Part shown: in pieces, positions 36,549 through 45,663 of the stretch
Layout: each line of letters opens with the position of its first letter
Numbering within the stretch: position 1 is the stretch's first letter
Assembly: GCA_030849075.1 (NCBI GenBank)
Contig: JASAOO010003541.1
Span: forward strand, 45,621-109,620
Reading direction: 5' to 3'
Length of the DNA stretch: 64,000 nt
Source of the DNA: Zelonia costaricensis
Lineage: Eukaryota > Euglenozoa > Kinetoplastea > Trypanosomatida > Trypanosomatidae
Notes under the pieces: model-generated
Told to the model about the DNA's origin: nothing
The model's input: the letters and a program-made list of their open reading frames with translations, nothing else
Databases searched by the model: none
Made by a program: the position numbers and the translations under genes

Positions 36549-37241
36549 TCAATACACGGCCTCCTTGTCCAGCATCACGGCGGCGCGCTCGTGCGTGTCG
36601 AGGATCTGGTAGACAATCGTGGCAATGAAGGCGCCGCCGATGGGGGCGAGCCAGTACACCCAGAAGTACAGCAGCGGGTCGCAGTTCTTGTACAGGCACG
36701 AGACGAGCTGCGTGCCCGTGGCGACGGCGGGGTTGAAGGCGCCGCCGGTGAAGCCGCCGACGGAGAAGCCGGCCGCCATGAGCGTCATGCCGATGGCGAA
36801 GCCGTAGAAGTCGTTGGAGCGCTGGCGCGAGAAGCAGACGTGCAGGACGACCGAGGTGAGGGCAAAGGTGTACACGAGCTCGCACAGCAGCGCCTGCCAG
36901 AGGTTGACGAGGTCGCCGTTCGGCACCGGGGCGCGAATGTCGAAGCCGATGATCGTTGAGGCGTAGAGCGAGGCGCAGAAGGAGCCGGCAAGCTGCGAGA
37001 GCATGTACATGGCCGTGCGCCGCAGCGTCATCTTGCGGTTGATGAAGACGGCGAAGGAGATGGCAGGGTTGAAGTGGGCGCCACTGATGTAGCCGAAGGT
37101 GAAGCACATGGCGGCCAGCATGAAGCCGATCGGGATCGGCGCCAGCGTGCCGACGCCGACGGAGGCGAGTGTGATGGTGAGCACGAAAAGGAAGGTGCCG
37201 ACAAACTCCGCGAGGAGCTGACTAAGGAACTCGGACAGCAT
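36549..37241 (-). CDS. Aquaporin, superaquaporin-like (AQP11/12 or SIP-like)
   Basis: A 230-residue six-span MIP-family channel. The two pore loops are visible: GAHFNPA with N58-P59-A60 and GAFNPAVATG with N170-P171-A172. Hydrophobic spans cover about residues 7-30, 34-54, 79-100, 108-130, 140-160 and 190-212. In classical aquaporins the second NPA is followed by an arginine that forms the selectivity filter; here it is V173. AQP11/12-type channels also lack that arginine, so transport selectivity may differ (water, glycerol or another small solute). Leishmania has several aquaporins besides the plasma-membrane AQP1 that imports antimonite; this looks like one of the intracellular ones, which is inference. 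The ATG at 37241 begins right before the first span. Confidence 0.87.
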   Translation of the reverse strand: MLSEFLSQLLAEFVGTFLFVLTITLASVGVGTLAPIPIGFMLAAMCFTFGYISGAHFNPAISFAVFINRKMTLRRTAMYMLSQLAGSFCASLYASTIIGFDIRAPVPNGDLVNLWQALLCELVYTFALTSVVLHVCFSRQRSNDFYGFAIGMTLMAAGFSVGGFTGGAFNPAVATGTQLVSCLYKNCDPLLYFWVYWLAPIGGAFIATIVYQILDTHERAAVMLDKEAVY

Positions 37242-38196
37242 CGTGACGCGTGAATGCACGTGGTGCGGCAGAGAACAAGAAAGGTGCAGGCACAGGCGTG
37301 CCAGGAAAAAATGAGCAGGCACTCAATCGCACACGTCAGCGCACCTACACCCGCAACTTCACCGCGCTGGCAGAAGGAACTGCAGGAAGCCTCCAGGCAA
37401 AGAAAAAATATATATGAAAAACGGCCGGGAGACGCAGCGGACGGAGTGACAAGTAGTCGCTCCAGCAATCCAAGGTAGAAGGAAGAGGACGAGGGCACCG
37501 GCTGCGCGTATGGGCAGGGAAGGAGGGGAGGCGACGTGGAAGCCCTGGACTCTGAAAGGGGGCGCGTCGTAGTGGTGGTGGTGGTGGTGGTGGTGAGGCA
37601 CGCGGAATACGCCCCCCGGGGAACAGAGACAGAGGGAGTGACGTGCGTACATGCAGGGACGATAAGGCAGACAAAGCGGATGCAGGGCCAGAAAGAGGGG
37701 AGGGAGGGAAGAGTTCAACGGAACGGATCGAGCAGATGCGCCGCAACATGACTGATTCGCGAGCGAGCTGGCCGGTAGCCGTCCACTAGCGCTGGCTACT
37801 ACGGGAGCTGCAAGAGTAGCAAGAGTCCGCCGCACGCATCTCTAGGCTACCAAAATGAAGAAACAGAGAGAGAGACACCCACTTTCCTGTTAAACTGAGT
37901 TGGCGTTTCTGCTTTGATTTCTTCTTCTTCTGTGGGCGCGCAGCTGAATCCACGGCGCCTTTGTGCACTCATCACCCAACGTGGGAGAGAACAGGGAATG
38001 GACCTTTTCTCGCCGGCCCGGGTGGCGCTCAACGATTCGTGTGCCTGGCGGCCAGGGCGTCCAAATTCGTCAAGGGCAGCGCGCAGCGGCGCACGGGGGT
38101 GCAGATTAGGTGCCGGCGACTCGCACCCACCTCGGACGTTTGCGACACCCCCGCCGCAATAGAATGCCGTCGCGCCGAACCACACACGCCCTCCCT
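37242..38196. other. Non-coding spacer, about 0.95 kb
   Basis: No gene is seen. It contains a GTG trinucleotide repeat of about eight units at 37571-37595 (CAC on the minus strand). Purine-rich plus-strand stretches near 37680-37710 read as pyrimidine tracts on the transcribed sense. Confidence 0.5.
37571..37595. repeat. (GTG)n trinucleotide microsatellite
   Basis: A perfect run of the triplet GTG (CAC on the minus strand) of about eight units, in the spacer upstream of the aquaporin gene. Confidence 0.85.
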
Positions 38197-39018
38197 TCAC
38201 GCATGCACCCACTCCGCCTCCTCCTCCGCGTTCTCTTCTTCATTGGCCTCGGCGCTCGCCGCGTCCTCCTCCGCTTCATCGTCGCCCTCGGCCTCCGCAA
38301 CGCACAGCATGGCGAGGGAGCGCCAGTCACTCTGGAAGAGGTCGTCGCCGGCCGTCTTCAGCAGTGTCTGCAGCTGCTGCGGGAACTCGCGCTGCACACA
38401 GCCGACCCAGAAGAAGCGCGAGACGTCGGGCACGAAGAGCCAGGTTTGCCACGCGCGGCACACGTTTTCGGCCTGCAGGAAGACCTCCTCGGCGGGCAAA
38501 AAGGCAAGAATGGCGAGCACCAACGCCGGCTGCGTGAACCACTGCTGATGAGCCGCCGCTGTGTCCAACACTGCTGACGCTGGAGCAGCGCAAGGGCCGC
38601 TGGAGGTGGGTGCGGACATCACCGGCAGCGTCGTGGAGGGCATCGCGGCGCCCGCCTTCTCACGCGCGGTGAGGAGGCCTGCGAGGGAGGTGGCGAAGTT
38701 GTGCAGGATCGTGTCCTCGTCGAGTAGGGCCTTGGACTCGCCCGGCTGCAGCTGCACCTTGGCGCCCGTGAACTCAAGGCTGCCGGAGACCGCATCAATC
38801 ATGCGGCACGCCTCCTGCACCTCCCACAGCGTCGCGGTAATCTGCGCCCGTGCATCGGCGAGGGCGGCGACGATGTCCTCCGTGAAGAGCAGCGGGTGGG
38901 CGCGCGCGACGGCCTGCCTCTCCGCCGCGCCGGTCGCCTTGAGGTACCGCACGAAAATGCTGGGGATGTCGCCCGCGGCGGCCGCTGTGACCGGTGGGCT
39001 CACGCACGAGTGCTGCAT
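38197..39018 (-). CDS. F-box-like protein with acidic tail
   Basis: A 273-residue protein from the ATG at 39018; a longer frame exists, but its upstream candidate codon is GTG. Residues 1-125 are helical with no known motif. A low-complexity Pro/Ser/Ala linker is at about 125-155. At about 163-213 there is an F-box-like helical segment (QPALVLAILAFLPAEEVF, then NVCRAWQTWLF and FFWVGCVQREFP), with the Leu-Pro and Cys-Arg-x-Trp spacing typical of F-boxes. F-box proteins bind Skp1 and bring substrates to SCF ubiquitin ligases. The C-terminal 40 residues are very acidic (Glu/Asp/Ala) with no substrate-binding repeat such as WD or LRR. The F-box call is by pattern and moderately sure. Confidence 0.65.
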   Translation of the reverse strand: MQHSCVSPPVTAAAAGDIPSIFVRYLKATGAAERQAVARAHPLLFTEDIVAALADARAQITATLWEVQEACRMIDAVSGSLEFTGAKVQLQPGESKALLDEDTILHNFATSLAGLLTAREKAGAAMPSTTLPVMSAPTSSGPCAAPASAVLDTAAAHQQWFTQPALVLAILAFLPAEEVFLQAENVCRAWQTWLFVPDVSRFFWVGCVQREFPQQLQTLLKTAGDDLFQSDWRSLAMLCVAEAEGDDEAEEDAASAEANEEENAEEEAEWVHA

Positions 39019-39795
39019 CAACCGCCGGCAGAGCCCGATCACGTGTTGGAGAGAGAAATGTCAAGGACGCGCTGCTGGGGAGGACCGTAAAGAGACTGGG
39101 AGGGAGCTGACTCGCGTCGAACTCGACTTGATCCGTGTCACTTAACGAAATTCGGGCAAGGGAAAACGAAGAGTGTTTTTTTTTGGGGGGTGCGGGTTTG
39201 TTCAAACAAGAAAGCGGCAGAAGGGAAGTCGCGGCGCATCTGCGTCAAGCTGCTCACGAAGACAAAGAACAAACACGCACTTCGAACTGCTGTCGGGGCT
39301 CTTGGCAGATGAGCCAGACTGAAGGCGTGCCGTTCCGTGGGACGCTGTCGGCGTGTTAGGCTCTCTTCTTTCCTGGTGCCTTGAGGGTTCGGTGACATCT
39401 ACGAGCAGGGTGCCGGATCGCAACTAAGGCGCGAGGAAGCGAGGAGTGGGGGGGGGGAAGTGAGCCGCGGCGCAGGTCCTTCTCATGCCGAAGTGTGGCT
39501 GCATAGGCGCTCGGCCTCAGTGTGACGCTGGCGCACCTGCGTGGTGAAGTTGGTCAGACCGCTAACCTGCACATGTTCACAAGAGCAGAATCACACACAA
39601 GCGCGCGAACACGCACACACACACACACACAGGCTCACACAACTGTATACTCATACGCGCCTCCGGCGCAAGAGGTACGCAGGTGGCGTGTGCCTTCTAC
39701 GCGGCAGCGCCGTCGGCTCTCCGCGGCACGCACGTCAAGAAAACGACGGCAACACGCCCGTTTCGGGCAAGAAGCCACGCAGAGCGCCATGCCGG
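39019..39795. other. Non-coding spacer, about 0.8 kb
   Basis: No gene is supported. A T run followed by a G run is at about 39175-39188, a G run near 39449-39457 and a CA repeat near 39614-39631. These lie in the presumed 3' UTR of the coiled-coil gene. Confidence 0.45.
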
Positions 39796-40560
39796 TCAGA
39801 CGCTGGTCGACGACGGTGCGTGCTCGAGCTCATGGTACAGCTTCGCCGAGGAGGCGTCGCCACGCTGCAGGACGGCGAGGCACTTCCGCAGCATCGCGTT
39901 CTCCCGCTCCACCCGGGCCACCCGGTGCGCCAGCGCATGCTGCAACACCGACCGCTGCTGCTCCGCGTTTGCCGCCCTCACCGCGGCCGCCACTCGACTC
40001 GCTTCGTGCGGAGGGCTTTCAAGCACGTCTGAGCGAAGAGCAGTGGACCTGATGTGTGACGGGCTGACGCTCGCGCTGGCCACGTCCACGTCCCGTTGCA
40101 GGGACGACGAGTTTATCGACGGCACTTCCTCCCTCTCGGGTGCAATCAGAGACAGCGACGTCGGCGAAGTTGTGCCACACTCACCACCGCCGCCGATGCT
40201 GTTACTGTTACTGTTGGCGTTGCGGAGCTGCTCAATCTCCTCCAGCGTCTGCGCGATTGCAGCCTCGTACTCCTGTCCACGGCGTCGCGCTGCGCGGATA
40301 AGCCGCGCTGTTCGCTCCGCCGCGTCCGCAGCCCGCCCGTCCCGCTGTCGCCGCTGTGCCTCTGCTGCTGTGCTGACGGCAAGCTCCTTTTCCAGCTTGC
40401 GCAGGCGAAGCTGCAGTTGCTCGTGTTCACGTCGCTCCGCGGCCGCAGCCCGGCGCCCTGTCTGCAGTTCCGTTTGCACCTCCCGCAGCATCGCGCCAAG
40501 AACATCGGACGGGAGTGCCTCGAGCTCTTTGGTAGACAAGCACCGCTGTCGTGCCGCCAT
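39796..40560 (-). CDS. Coiled-coil protein of unknown function
   Basis: A 254-residue protein from the ATG at 40560 (MAARQRCLSTKELEALPSD). Residues 20-120 form a likely coiled coil, rich in Arg, Glu, Ala and Gln with heptad spacing of Leu (LQLRLRKLEKELAVS). An Asn/Ser repeat (NSNSNS) and a Gly-rich turn at about 117-130 break it. A Ser-rich region follows, and a second helical segment at about 190-245 (RVERENAMLRKCLAVLQ). I do not recognise a family. Proteins of this shape often serve in the cytoskeleton or basal body, but nothing here shows that directly. Confidence 0.65.
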   Translation of the reverse strand: MAARQRCLSTKELEALPSDVLGAMLREVQTELQTGRRAAAAERREHEQLQLRLRKLEKELAVSTAAEAQRRQRDGRAADAAERTARLIRAARRRGQEYEAAIAQTLEEIEQLRNANSNSNSIGGGGECGTTSPTSLSLIAPEREEVPSINSSSLQRDVDVASASVSPSHIRSTALRSDVLESPPHEASRVAAAVRAANAEQQRSVLQHALAHRVARVERENAMLRKCLAVLQRGDASSAKLYHELEHAPSSTSV

Positions 40561-41415
40561 CTCGCTCTCTTTGGCCAAGGCGAGAAGGTGTGGTGAAGGG
40601 CCGGGTGCGTGGAGTTGGCGAAGACCCAATTGTGAAACCTTCTGCAGTCAACTTGCTTGCTGATGTAGTCTGGCAGGCTGAACGTCCCCGCCGGCAACCT
40701 TGCAGGTGAAGGGAGCAGTGTGCGACGGAAAACCGACAAACAAAAAGAAAAGGAGTTGGCCAAGCGGATGGGAGAGGGCGAGAACGTCATCGAAGAAAGG
40801 ACGAGGAGCACGGCCGAGTTCAAGATCGAGACGGTGTCGCACGCCTCTTCATGCAACGGTCCTCTCACCCTCCTGCTGCACCAGCAGTGCGAATCCGTCC
40901 CCAGACACACACACAGAGAGAGGCGCGGCGCAGCTCGCATCTGGCAACAGAAGGCGGCAGTCTCATTATCGGACCGTCAGTCAGCCTCTTCTCGTCGGTG
41001 GCACAGCTCGCACCGCACGTCTCGCCGGCTCGGGTGAATGCTGCGCGGACCCAAGCAGCCGCGTTTGTCTCCTCTTCTTTCTTTTTTTTTCTTTTTACTG
41101 TCCGCCTGCCACAGAAAGCAAGACAGCGAAATGCGTGACGCGTATTCGCTCCAGAAGCATGGAATACCCAAGAGAGTAAGTGAGTGAGTGCGAAGGAAGG
41201 GGAGCTCCAGGCAGCAACCCACGGCCGACGACCTCCACAGCAGATAGATGACAGCGAAAAGGGAAAATGGCCTGAGCAGGTGCCTGCACGCGATAGGCCC
41301 GCCAGCCCGACCTCCTCACTCGCGGTCCTTCTCGATTGATGCGCGGGCGCCAGGCCAGAAACAGGCCGCCGCTGTCACGGCCACCAACGCCCACCCTCTC
41401 TCCCTCTCTCGTGCT
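40561..41415. other. Non-coding spacer, about 0.85 kb
   Basis: No gene is seen. T-rich stretches at about 41071-41097 are on the plus strand. A short CA repeat lies near 40906-40916. The upstream flank of the coiled-coil gene on the minus strand has a pyrimidine-rich segment followed by AG (CTTCTCGCCTTGGCCAAAG), a possible acceptor. Confidence 0.4.
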
Positions 41416-42273
41416 TCACCGCTCAAAGCGCATCGAGTAGCCGCCCGTGTTCGGGTCCTTGTCGAACTTGAAGTTGTCCGTGGAGAGCCCGAAGTTGCCG
41501 AGGAGTTTGTTGCCGAGGTTCTTCAGCTCGCCCAGCATCTTCTGCATCTCTTCGTCCACCTTCGCCTTGGCGGCCGTCTTGCGCGCGCGACCCTGCGCGT
41601 CCAGGACGCCGCCGAGCTTCTCGTAGCTCTCGTAGTCGCCGTGCGCGCTGGACCACTTCTGCAGGTCGTAGTAGCAGTCCGCGCGGCGAATGTACGCCTT
41701 CACGTACGCCTCGTCGTGCCGGATCGCCTCGGACAGCATGTGCGCGGCCTCCTCCTTCACATCCAGCTTCATGAGGCAGAAGCCGGCGTTGCAGTACACC
41801 TGCGACGTCAGGGTGTAGTCCGTCGTGTCCTCCGGCACCTGCGGCGGGGGCGGTGGCGCGTCCTCTGCTGGGTTGGCCGGCGCGGCTGGGGCGACTCCTT
41901 CATCTGCTGACGCGTCAGAGGAAGCCGGCTGGGCTGGGCGCACGGGTGCCGGCTTGATGGGCGCGCACCACAGCGCCTTGCGGTACATCGTGAGCGCCTC
42001 GGAGACGTCGCCAGCCTTGAAGAGCTCGTTGCCTGCCGTCTTGAGCCGTGCGCACTCCTCCACGTCCACGCTGCGCTCGCCGTGAGCCAGCCCGCTGCTG
42101 TCCGGCGCAGCCCTGCTCTCCACAAGATTTGCCTCCGTCCTGACGCCGCTGTGGGCCGCATCAGACGCACCCGGAGAAGTCGTGCCGGCCGCCGGTGAGT
42201 TTTCAGGCGCCACCGACGGGTGCTCGCTCGCCTCGTCATCCGAGGACGGCAGCTGCTCTACAATGGCGGGCAT
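41416..42273 (-). CDS. TTC1-like tetratricopeptide repeat protein
   Basis: A 285-residue protein. Residues 1-70 are acidic and Ser/Pro-rich. The first TPR is at about 74-107 (EECARLKTAGNELFKAGDVS then EALTMYRKALWCAP). A Pro/Ala-rich insertion separates it from two further TPR units at about 150-225 (SQVYCNAGFCLMKLDVKEEA, AYVKAYIRRADCYYDL). The C-terminus, with GNFGLSTDN and DPNTGGYSM, matches the conserved ending of TTC1 proteins (GLST-N then D-TG-YS). TTC1 is a cytosolic adaptor that binds Hsp90/Hsp70 tails and membrane signalling proteins in other eukaryotes; a co-chaperone role here is inferred. The Pro-rich insertion between TPR helices is unusual. Confidence 0.83.
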   Translation of the reverse strand: MPAIVEQLPSSDDEASEHPSVAPENSPAAGTTSPGASDAAHSGVRTEANLVESRAAPDSSGLAHGERSVDVEECARLKTAGNELFKAGDVSEALTMYRKALWCAPIKPAPVRPAQPASSDASADEGVAPAAPANPAEDAPPPPPQVPEDTTDYTLTSQVYCNAGFCLMKLDVKEEAAHMLSEAIRHDEAYVKAYIRRADCYYDLQKWSSAHGDYESYEKLGGVLDAQGRARKTAAKAKVDEEMQKMLGELKNLGNKLLGNFGLSTDNFKFDKDPNTGGYSMRFER

Positions 42274-43065
42274 AGTCGGGTGCTTGTGTTTGTGTGTTTG
42301 TGTACGCTTGAGTCAGCTGCGTGTGGTAAATAGCGCTGTGGCAGAGAACGGTGCACCGGTCACACCACGCCGACAGACGCGTAGAGGGAGAAAACAAAGA
42401 GAAACCCCTTCAGGGACAACAGGACACTGACATGTCGCGCCAGAGAGGAGAAAAGGGATGCCCGGCATTGCGTCAGTGTGCAGCGGACTCGGAAGCCAGT
42501 CCTTGCCCAGCGCCTGCACGTGCAAGCCCCTCGCGAGGGCACACCAGGAAGACGCGGCGCCAGCCTTCCACCACCCCTTCTCCCTTGTGGTGAGCTGTTG
42601 TGGTTGAGGTGACGATTCAAGAAGCCCCAGCCGTGCAGCCACCAATCAAATTCGCCAACAGTTTTCCTCCTTTTTTTCTTTTGCTTGGAAGTGCGACAGG
42701 TACCCGCACGACGGCACAGAAGCCCATTTGTTACCTTTGTGAGCACCGCAGTTCGCAGCGGATCGCGTCATCGTCGTGTTGTGCGCGCACTCGAGGCACA
42801 GAGGCAGAGGGCGAGGACAGGAAACGAACAACGCTGTGGAGACAGAGCACGTGGAGCGGGCGCTGCCAACAACGCCGCGCCCGCCCCCTCCCCACCACCT
42901 CCCATGCCGGGAGGAGCCAGCAGTCAAAACCCACCACCAGCGCACCCGCTCCAAGCGCACGCTGCGGAAGGACGACGTTGTCGCTGCCGCTGCATCGGCA
43001 GCCGCCACAAGTCCACCATGCCCACAGCCGCCTCCTTGTCGTCTCTCCTCCCTCCCACCAACCCG
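42274..43065. other. Non-coding spacer, about 0.8 kb
   Basis: No gene is supported. It is mixed sequence with T-rich patches near 42660-42690 on the plus strand. Confidence 0.45.
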
Positions 43066-43632
43066 TCACACAAAGAAGTTGGCCAGCACCACCGCCTTCA
43101 GGTGGTACTTGTGATTCACGTGGCGGCCGGCGCAGTACATCACCCGCGTCCCGAGCGGCACGCGCTGGTCGTTCATGATGATGCAGGTGTTGCGGTCAAA
43201 GTTCGTCTGCAGCCCGCTGACGCGCGTGTTTGTCTGGCGCCGCGTGAAGAGGCAGACCCAGTAGATGTTGCCGGGCTTCACCCGGTGGCGCGACACCTCG
43301 CCGCCGCGGCCCTTGAAGCGCTGCACCGAGACACGGTGTGCGACGGCCGGAAAGACGCGGCAGTGCGCAAACCGCTCCGCCGTCGCCTTGGCGATGAGAC
43401 GGACGTGCTTGCAGTTGGTATTGTCGACGCAGTGCAGCTTCACCTGGTCGCTGAGCGGCACGCCAGTGCCGTAGCCCTCCGCGCCGGTGCCCCAGCGCGA
43501 GCGGTACGACCCCTTGCGACGGATCATCAGGTTGTGCCGGAACCACGACTTGTTGACCGGGTTGCCGGCCGGCAGCTTCGCCGCCGCATCCGTCGTCGTC
43601 GGCGCGAAGCGCGCGCGGCAGAATCGAAACAT
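43066..43632 (-). CDS. Mitochondrial large-subunit ribosomal protein uL14m
   Basis: A 188-residue uL14-family protein. Its core starts at about residue 60 with SDQVKLHCVDNTNCKHVRLI, the typical uL14 opening (x-L-x-V-D-N-T/S-G/N). It continues with GNIYWVCLFTRRQTNTR and IMNDQRVPLGTRV, matching the GD-V-x-x-VK and P-x-GTR segments of the family. The extra N-terminal 55 residues (MFRFCRARFAPTTT) are basic and hydroxylated, fitting a mitochondrial import signal. The extension, and Asn where the cytosolic form has Gly, support the organellar form rather than cytosolic L23. It would sit at the subunit interface of the protein-rich kinetoplastid mitoribosome. The ATG at 43632 gives the targeting signal, so it is preferred. 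Confidence 0.85.
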   Translation of the reverse strand: MFRFCRARFAPTTTDAAAKLPAGNPVNKSWFRHNLMIRRKGSYRSRWGTGAEGYGTGVPLSDQVKLHCVDNTNCKHVRLIAKATAERFAHCRVFPAVAHRVSVQRFKGRGGEVSRHRVKPGNIYWVCLFTRRQTNTRVSGLQTNFDRNTCIIMNDQRVPLGTRVMYCAGRHVNHKYHLKAVVLANFFV

Positions 43633-44463
43633 GTCGCACAGGAGGGCGTCACGCGCGGTGCGTGATGTACTAGAAATGGCACCGATGCCTGAAGATGTGT
43701 GAGCAGGTACGCAAGGGGCGTGGTCCGCTGAGTCACACACCCCAAGGGACTTTCACAAGATCGGGTTGCGGATCGTGTGCGCCGCTGAGGGTGTGAGAAG
43801 GAAAACCGCAGTCGAGAAGAGTTTGGCGAGAATGAGGACCCAAAGAAAAAGGCTGGAGAGACCCTGCACGCGGCGTGCCATGGCATACAAAAAGAAAACG
43901 GTGGCTGGTTCACGGCGCAAGGGGCCTCAACCCACGGGCAGTGTCCTTTCGTTGACAGCCCATCCGTCCATCGCACCTTCTCGTGATGCCCCTTTCGCGC
44001 TGGGATATCAACTGCAAGCTTGCAGGGAGGGAGGGGGGTTGCTTGGTCCTGTGAGGGAATAACGACATCCTACAAGCCGCACGAAGCGGCCATACACACG
44101 CGCCGGGCCGCAGGGCAGCAGAACAGACGACCCATCCGGCTGAGCAGCATGCGGAGCCGCTCACCGCGAAGCGCTGCACCAGCCGCACGCAAACAAGAAG
44201 AAAAAGAACGCAGCAGCAGCCGTGCAAAGGCACAAAGCACGCCCGCGGCGCACAACAGCCGACAAAGCAGCGCAACGCGGATGGCTGACCAACAGATGAA
44301 GCCACCCGACGACCCGACACCCACAAATCGCAGCGCCACGTCGATCGCATAGCTCCCTGCGCAGCTGGCAGCACGGAAAGCAAAAAAAAAAAAAAAACAC
44401 CCGGCCCCGTCGGAGCAGCATCGCGCGCGTCCACGACGTGCGACAGGTGCGCCGAGGTACGTT
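43633..44463. other. Non-coding spacer, about 0.83 kb
   Basis: No gene is seen. A 16-A run at 44382-44397 (T run on the minus strand) lies about 70 bases beyond the stop of the next gene upstream. The rest has no coding pattern. Confidence 0.45.
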
Positions 44464-45054
44464 CTAGTTCTCCGCAGTCACTTCGCTGTGCCCGCGGAAG
44501 ATGAGGTCCTTCGGCTCCCTGCCGGGCTTGCCGCGCATGGCGTTGTACTCGCGCCGCTGCTCCGCCTTGAGCGCCAGCAACTTCTGCACGGTGTCGTCGA
44601 GGTTGCCGTCCACCTCCAGCCGCAGCTCCTCCTTGCGCCGGCGGTACTTCTCCAGTGCCTCGTACTCCCAGCCGGGTCGCTTAGGCATCTGCTCCTCGCA
44701 TGACACGGCCGGCGCGGCGTTGCCGTAGACGTAGTCCTTGTGGCGCATGTACGGGTACGGGTCGATACCCTTCTGCAGGCACAGCCGCACTCGCTCCGCC
44801 TCGGCCGCCGCGCGCGCGTCGGGCAACACGTATTTCTTGATGTACGGGTAGCCAAGCAAGGGGATGCACGTGATGAAGGTGCACGCCACCAGCGTGTTCA
44901 CCCACGGTGCCTCCGACATGACGCGCGTCGCGACGCGCCGGAAGGGGTGCGTCACGGCGGCCAAGACGATATTGCAGCCATCGCAGAAGCTGCGCATGTG
45001 CCCCACCACCGAGTTGGTCGCCTGCATCTTCAACCGCTGGTACGTGAAGGACAT
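44464..45054 (-). CDS. Conserved-looking single-span membrane protein, function unknown
   Basis: A 196-residue protein from the ATG at 45054. Residues 1-50 are basic and amphipathic with several Met and Arg (MSFTYQRLKMQATNSVV), fitting a mitochondrial targeting signal. A single hydrophobic span at about 52-72 (TLVACTFITCIPLLGYPYI) is followed by a charged C-terminal region rich in Arg, Lys, Glu and Tyr (RPGWEYEALEKYRRRKEELR). This shape is common among small accessory subunits of respiratory complexes or the ATP synthase in trypanosomatids, but I cannot assign one. The clean frame with a well-defined start, and codon use like the neighbours, argue that it is real. Confidence 0.68.
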   Translation of the reverse strand: MSFTYQRLKMQATNSVVGHMRSFCDGCNIVLAAVTHPFRRVATRVMSEAPWVNTLVACTFITCIPLLGYPYIKKYVLPDARAAAEAERVRLCLQKGIDPYPYMRHKDYVYGNAAPAVSCEEQMPKRPGWEYEALEKYRRRKEELRLEVDGNLDDTVQKLLALKAEQRREYNAMRGKPGREPKDLIFRGHSEVTAEN

Positions 45055-45663
45055 GAGCGGCCTCAAGACTTGCGCTAGGTTTTGTGTGTTCACTTGTATG
45101 TGTGTGTGTGTGTTCGAGCGGTGCCCTGTAAGACACACGCTTCCAGACGAGAAATCGGCGTCTGGTGATGTCCTCCTTGATCTGAAGTCCCTTTTCCCAA
45201 GTTGACAGACACAGGGAGAGCGGCGATGTGGGGCGGAAGAGAGAGTGGGGGACGGGGGGCGGGGGGCGGGGGGCGGGGGGTTCGCTGCACGCGAAATGCA
45301 GTGCGTGCTGTGCGCAGGCGCGAGAAGAGGGCACAGAGCGATGAAGGCGAGAGGCGTCGAGCGGGTTGCAAACCAAGAACAAAGAACGTCAAAATGGCAA
45401 GCAGCTGGAGAGTGTGTCGTAGGAAACACGTAAAGAGCCAAACTACAACGCGCAGCTGCTATTGCTTTCGCTTCTTGTGCTTTTCGTTGGGCGCAGACAT
45501 CAGTGCACACAACTGCCGCGAAGCCGCTCATCCAACGCCCCGCTGTGCGTGCGCGTGTGCGTCTGAGCATCGGTAACGGCGCTAACGAGTGCGGCAGTGT
45601 TGCACCGACCGGAGCAGAGCCGTGAGAGGAAGCACGAGCGCAAGGGAAAAGGCGGAGCGAGCC
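45055..45663. other. Non-coding spacer, about 0.6 kb, with a G-rich heptamer repeat
   Basis: No gene is seen. It includes a GT repeat near 45094-45112 and the G6C repeat described separately at 45254-45280. Confidence 0.5.
45254..45280 (+). repeat. (GGGGGGC)n repeat, G-quadruplex-capable
   Basis: Four runs of six G separated by single C, in the spacer upstream (transcription sense) of the one-span membrane protein. On the plus (non-transcript) strand it can form a G-quadruplex; the transcript side is C-rich and could act as a polypyrimidine tract. Confidence 0.85.
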
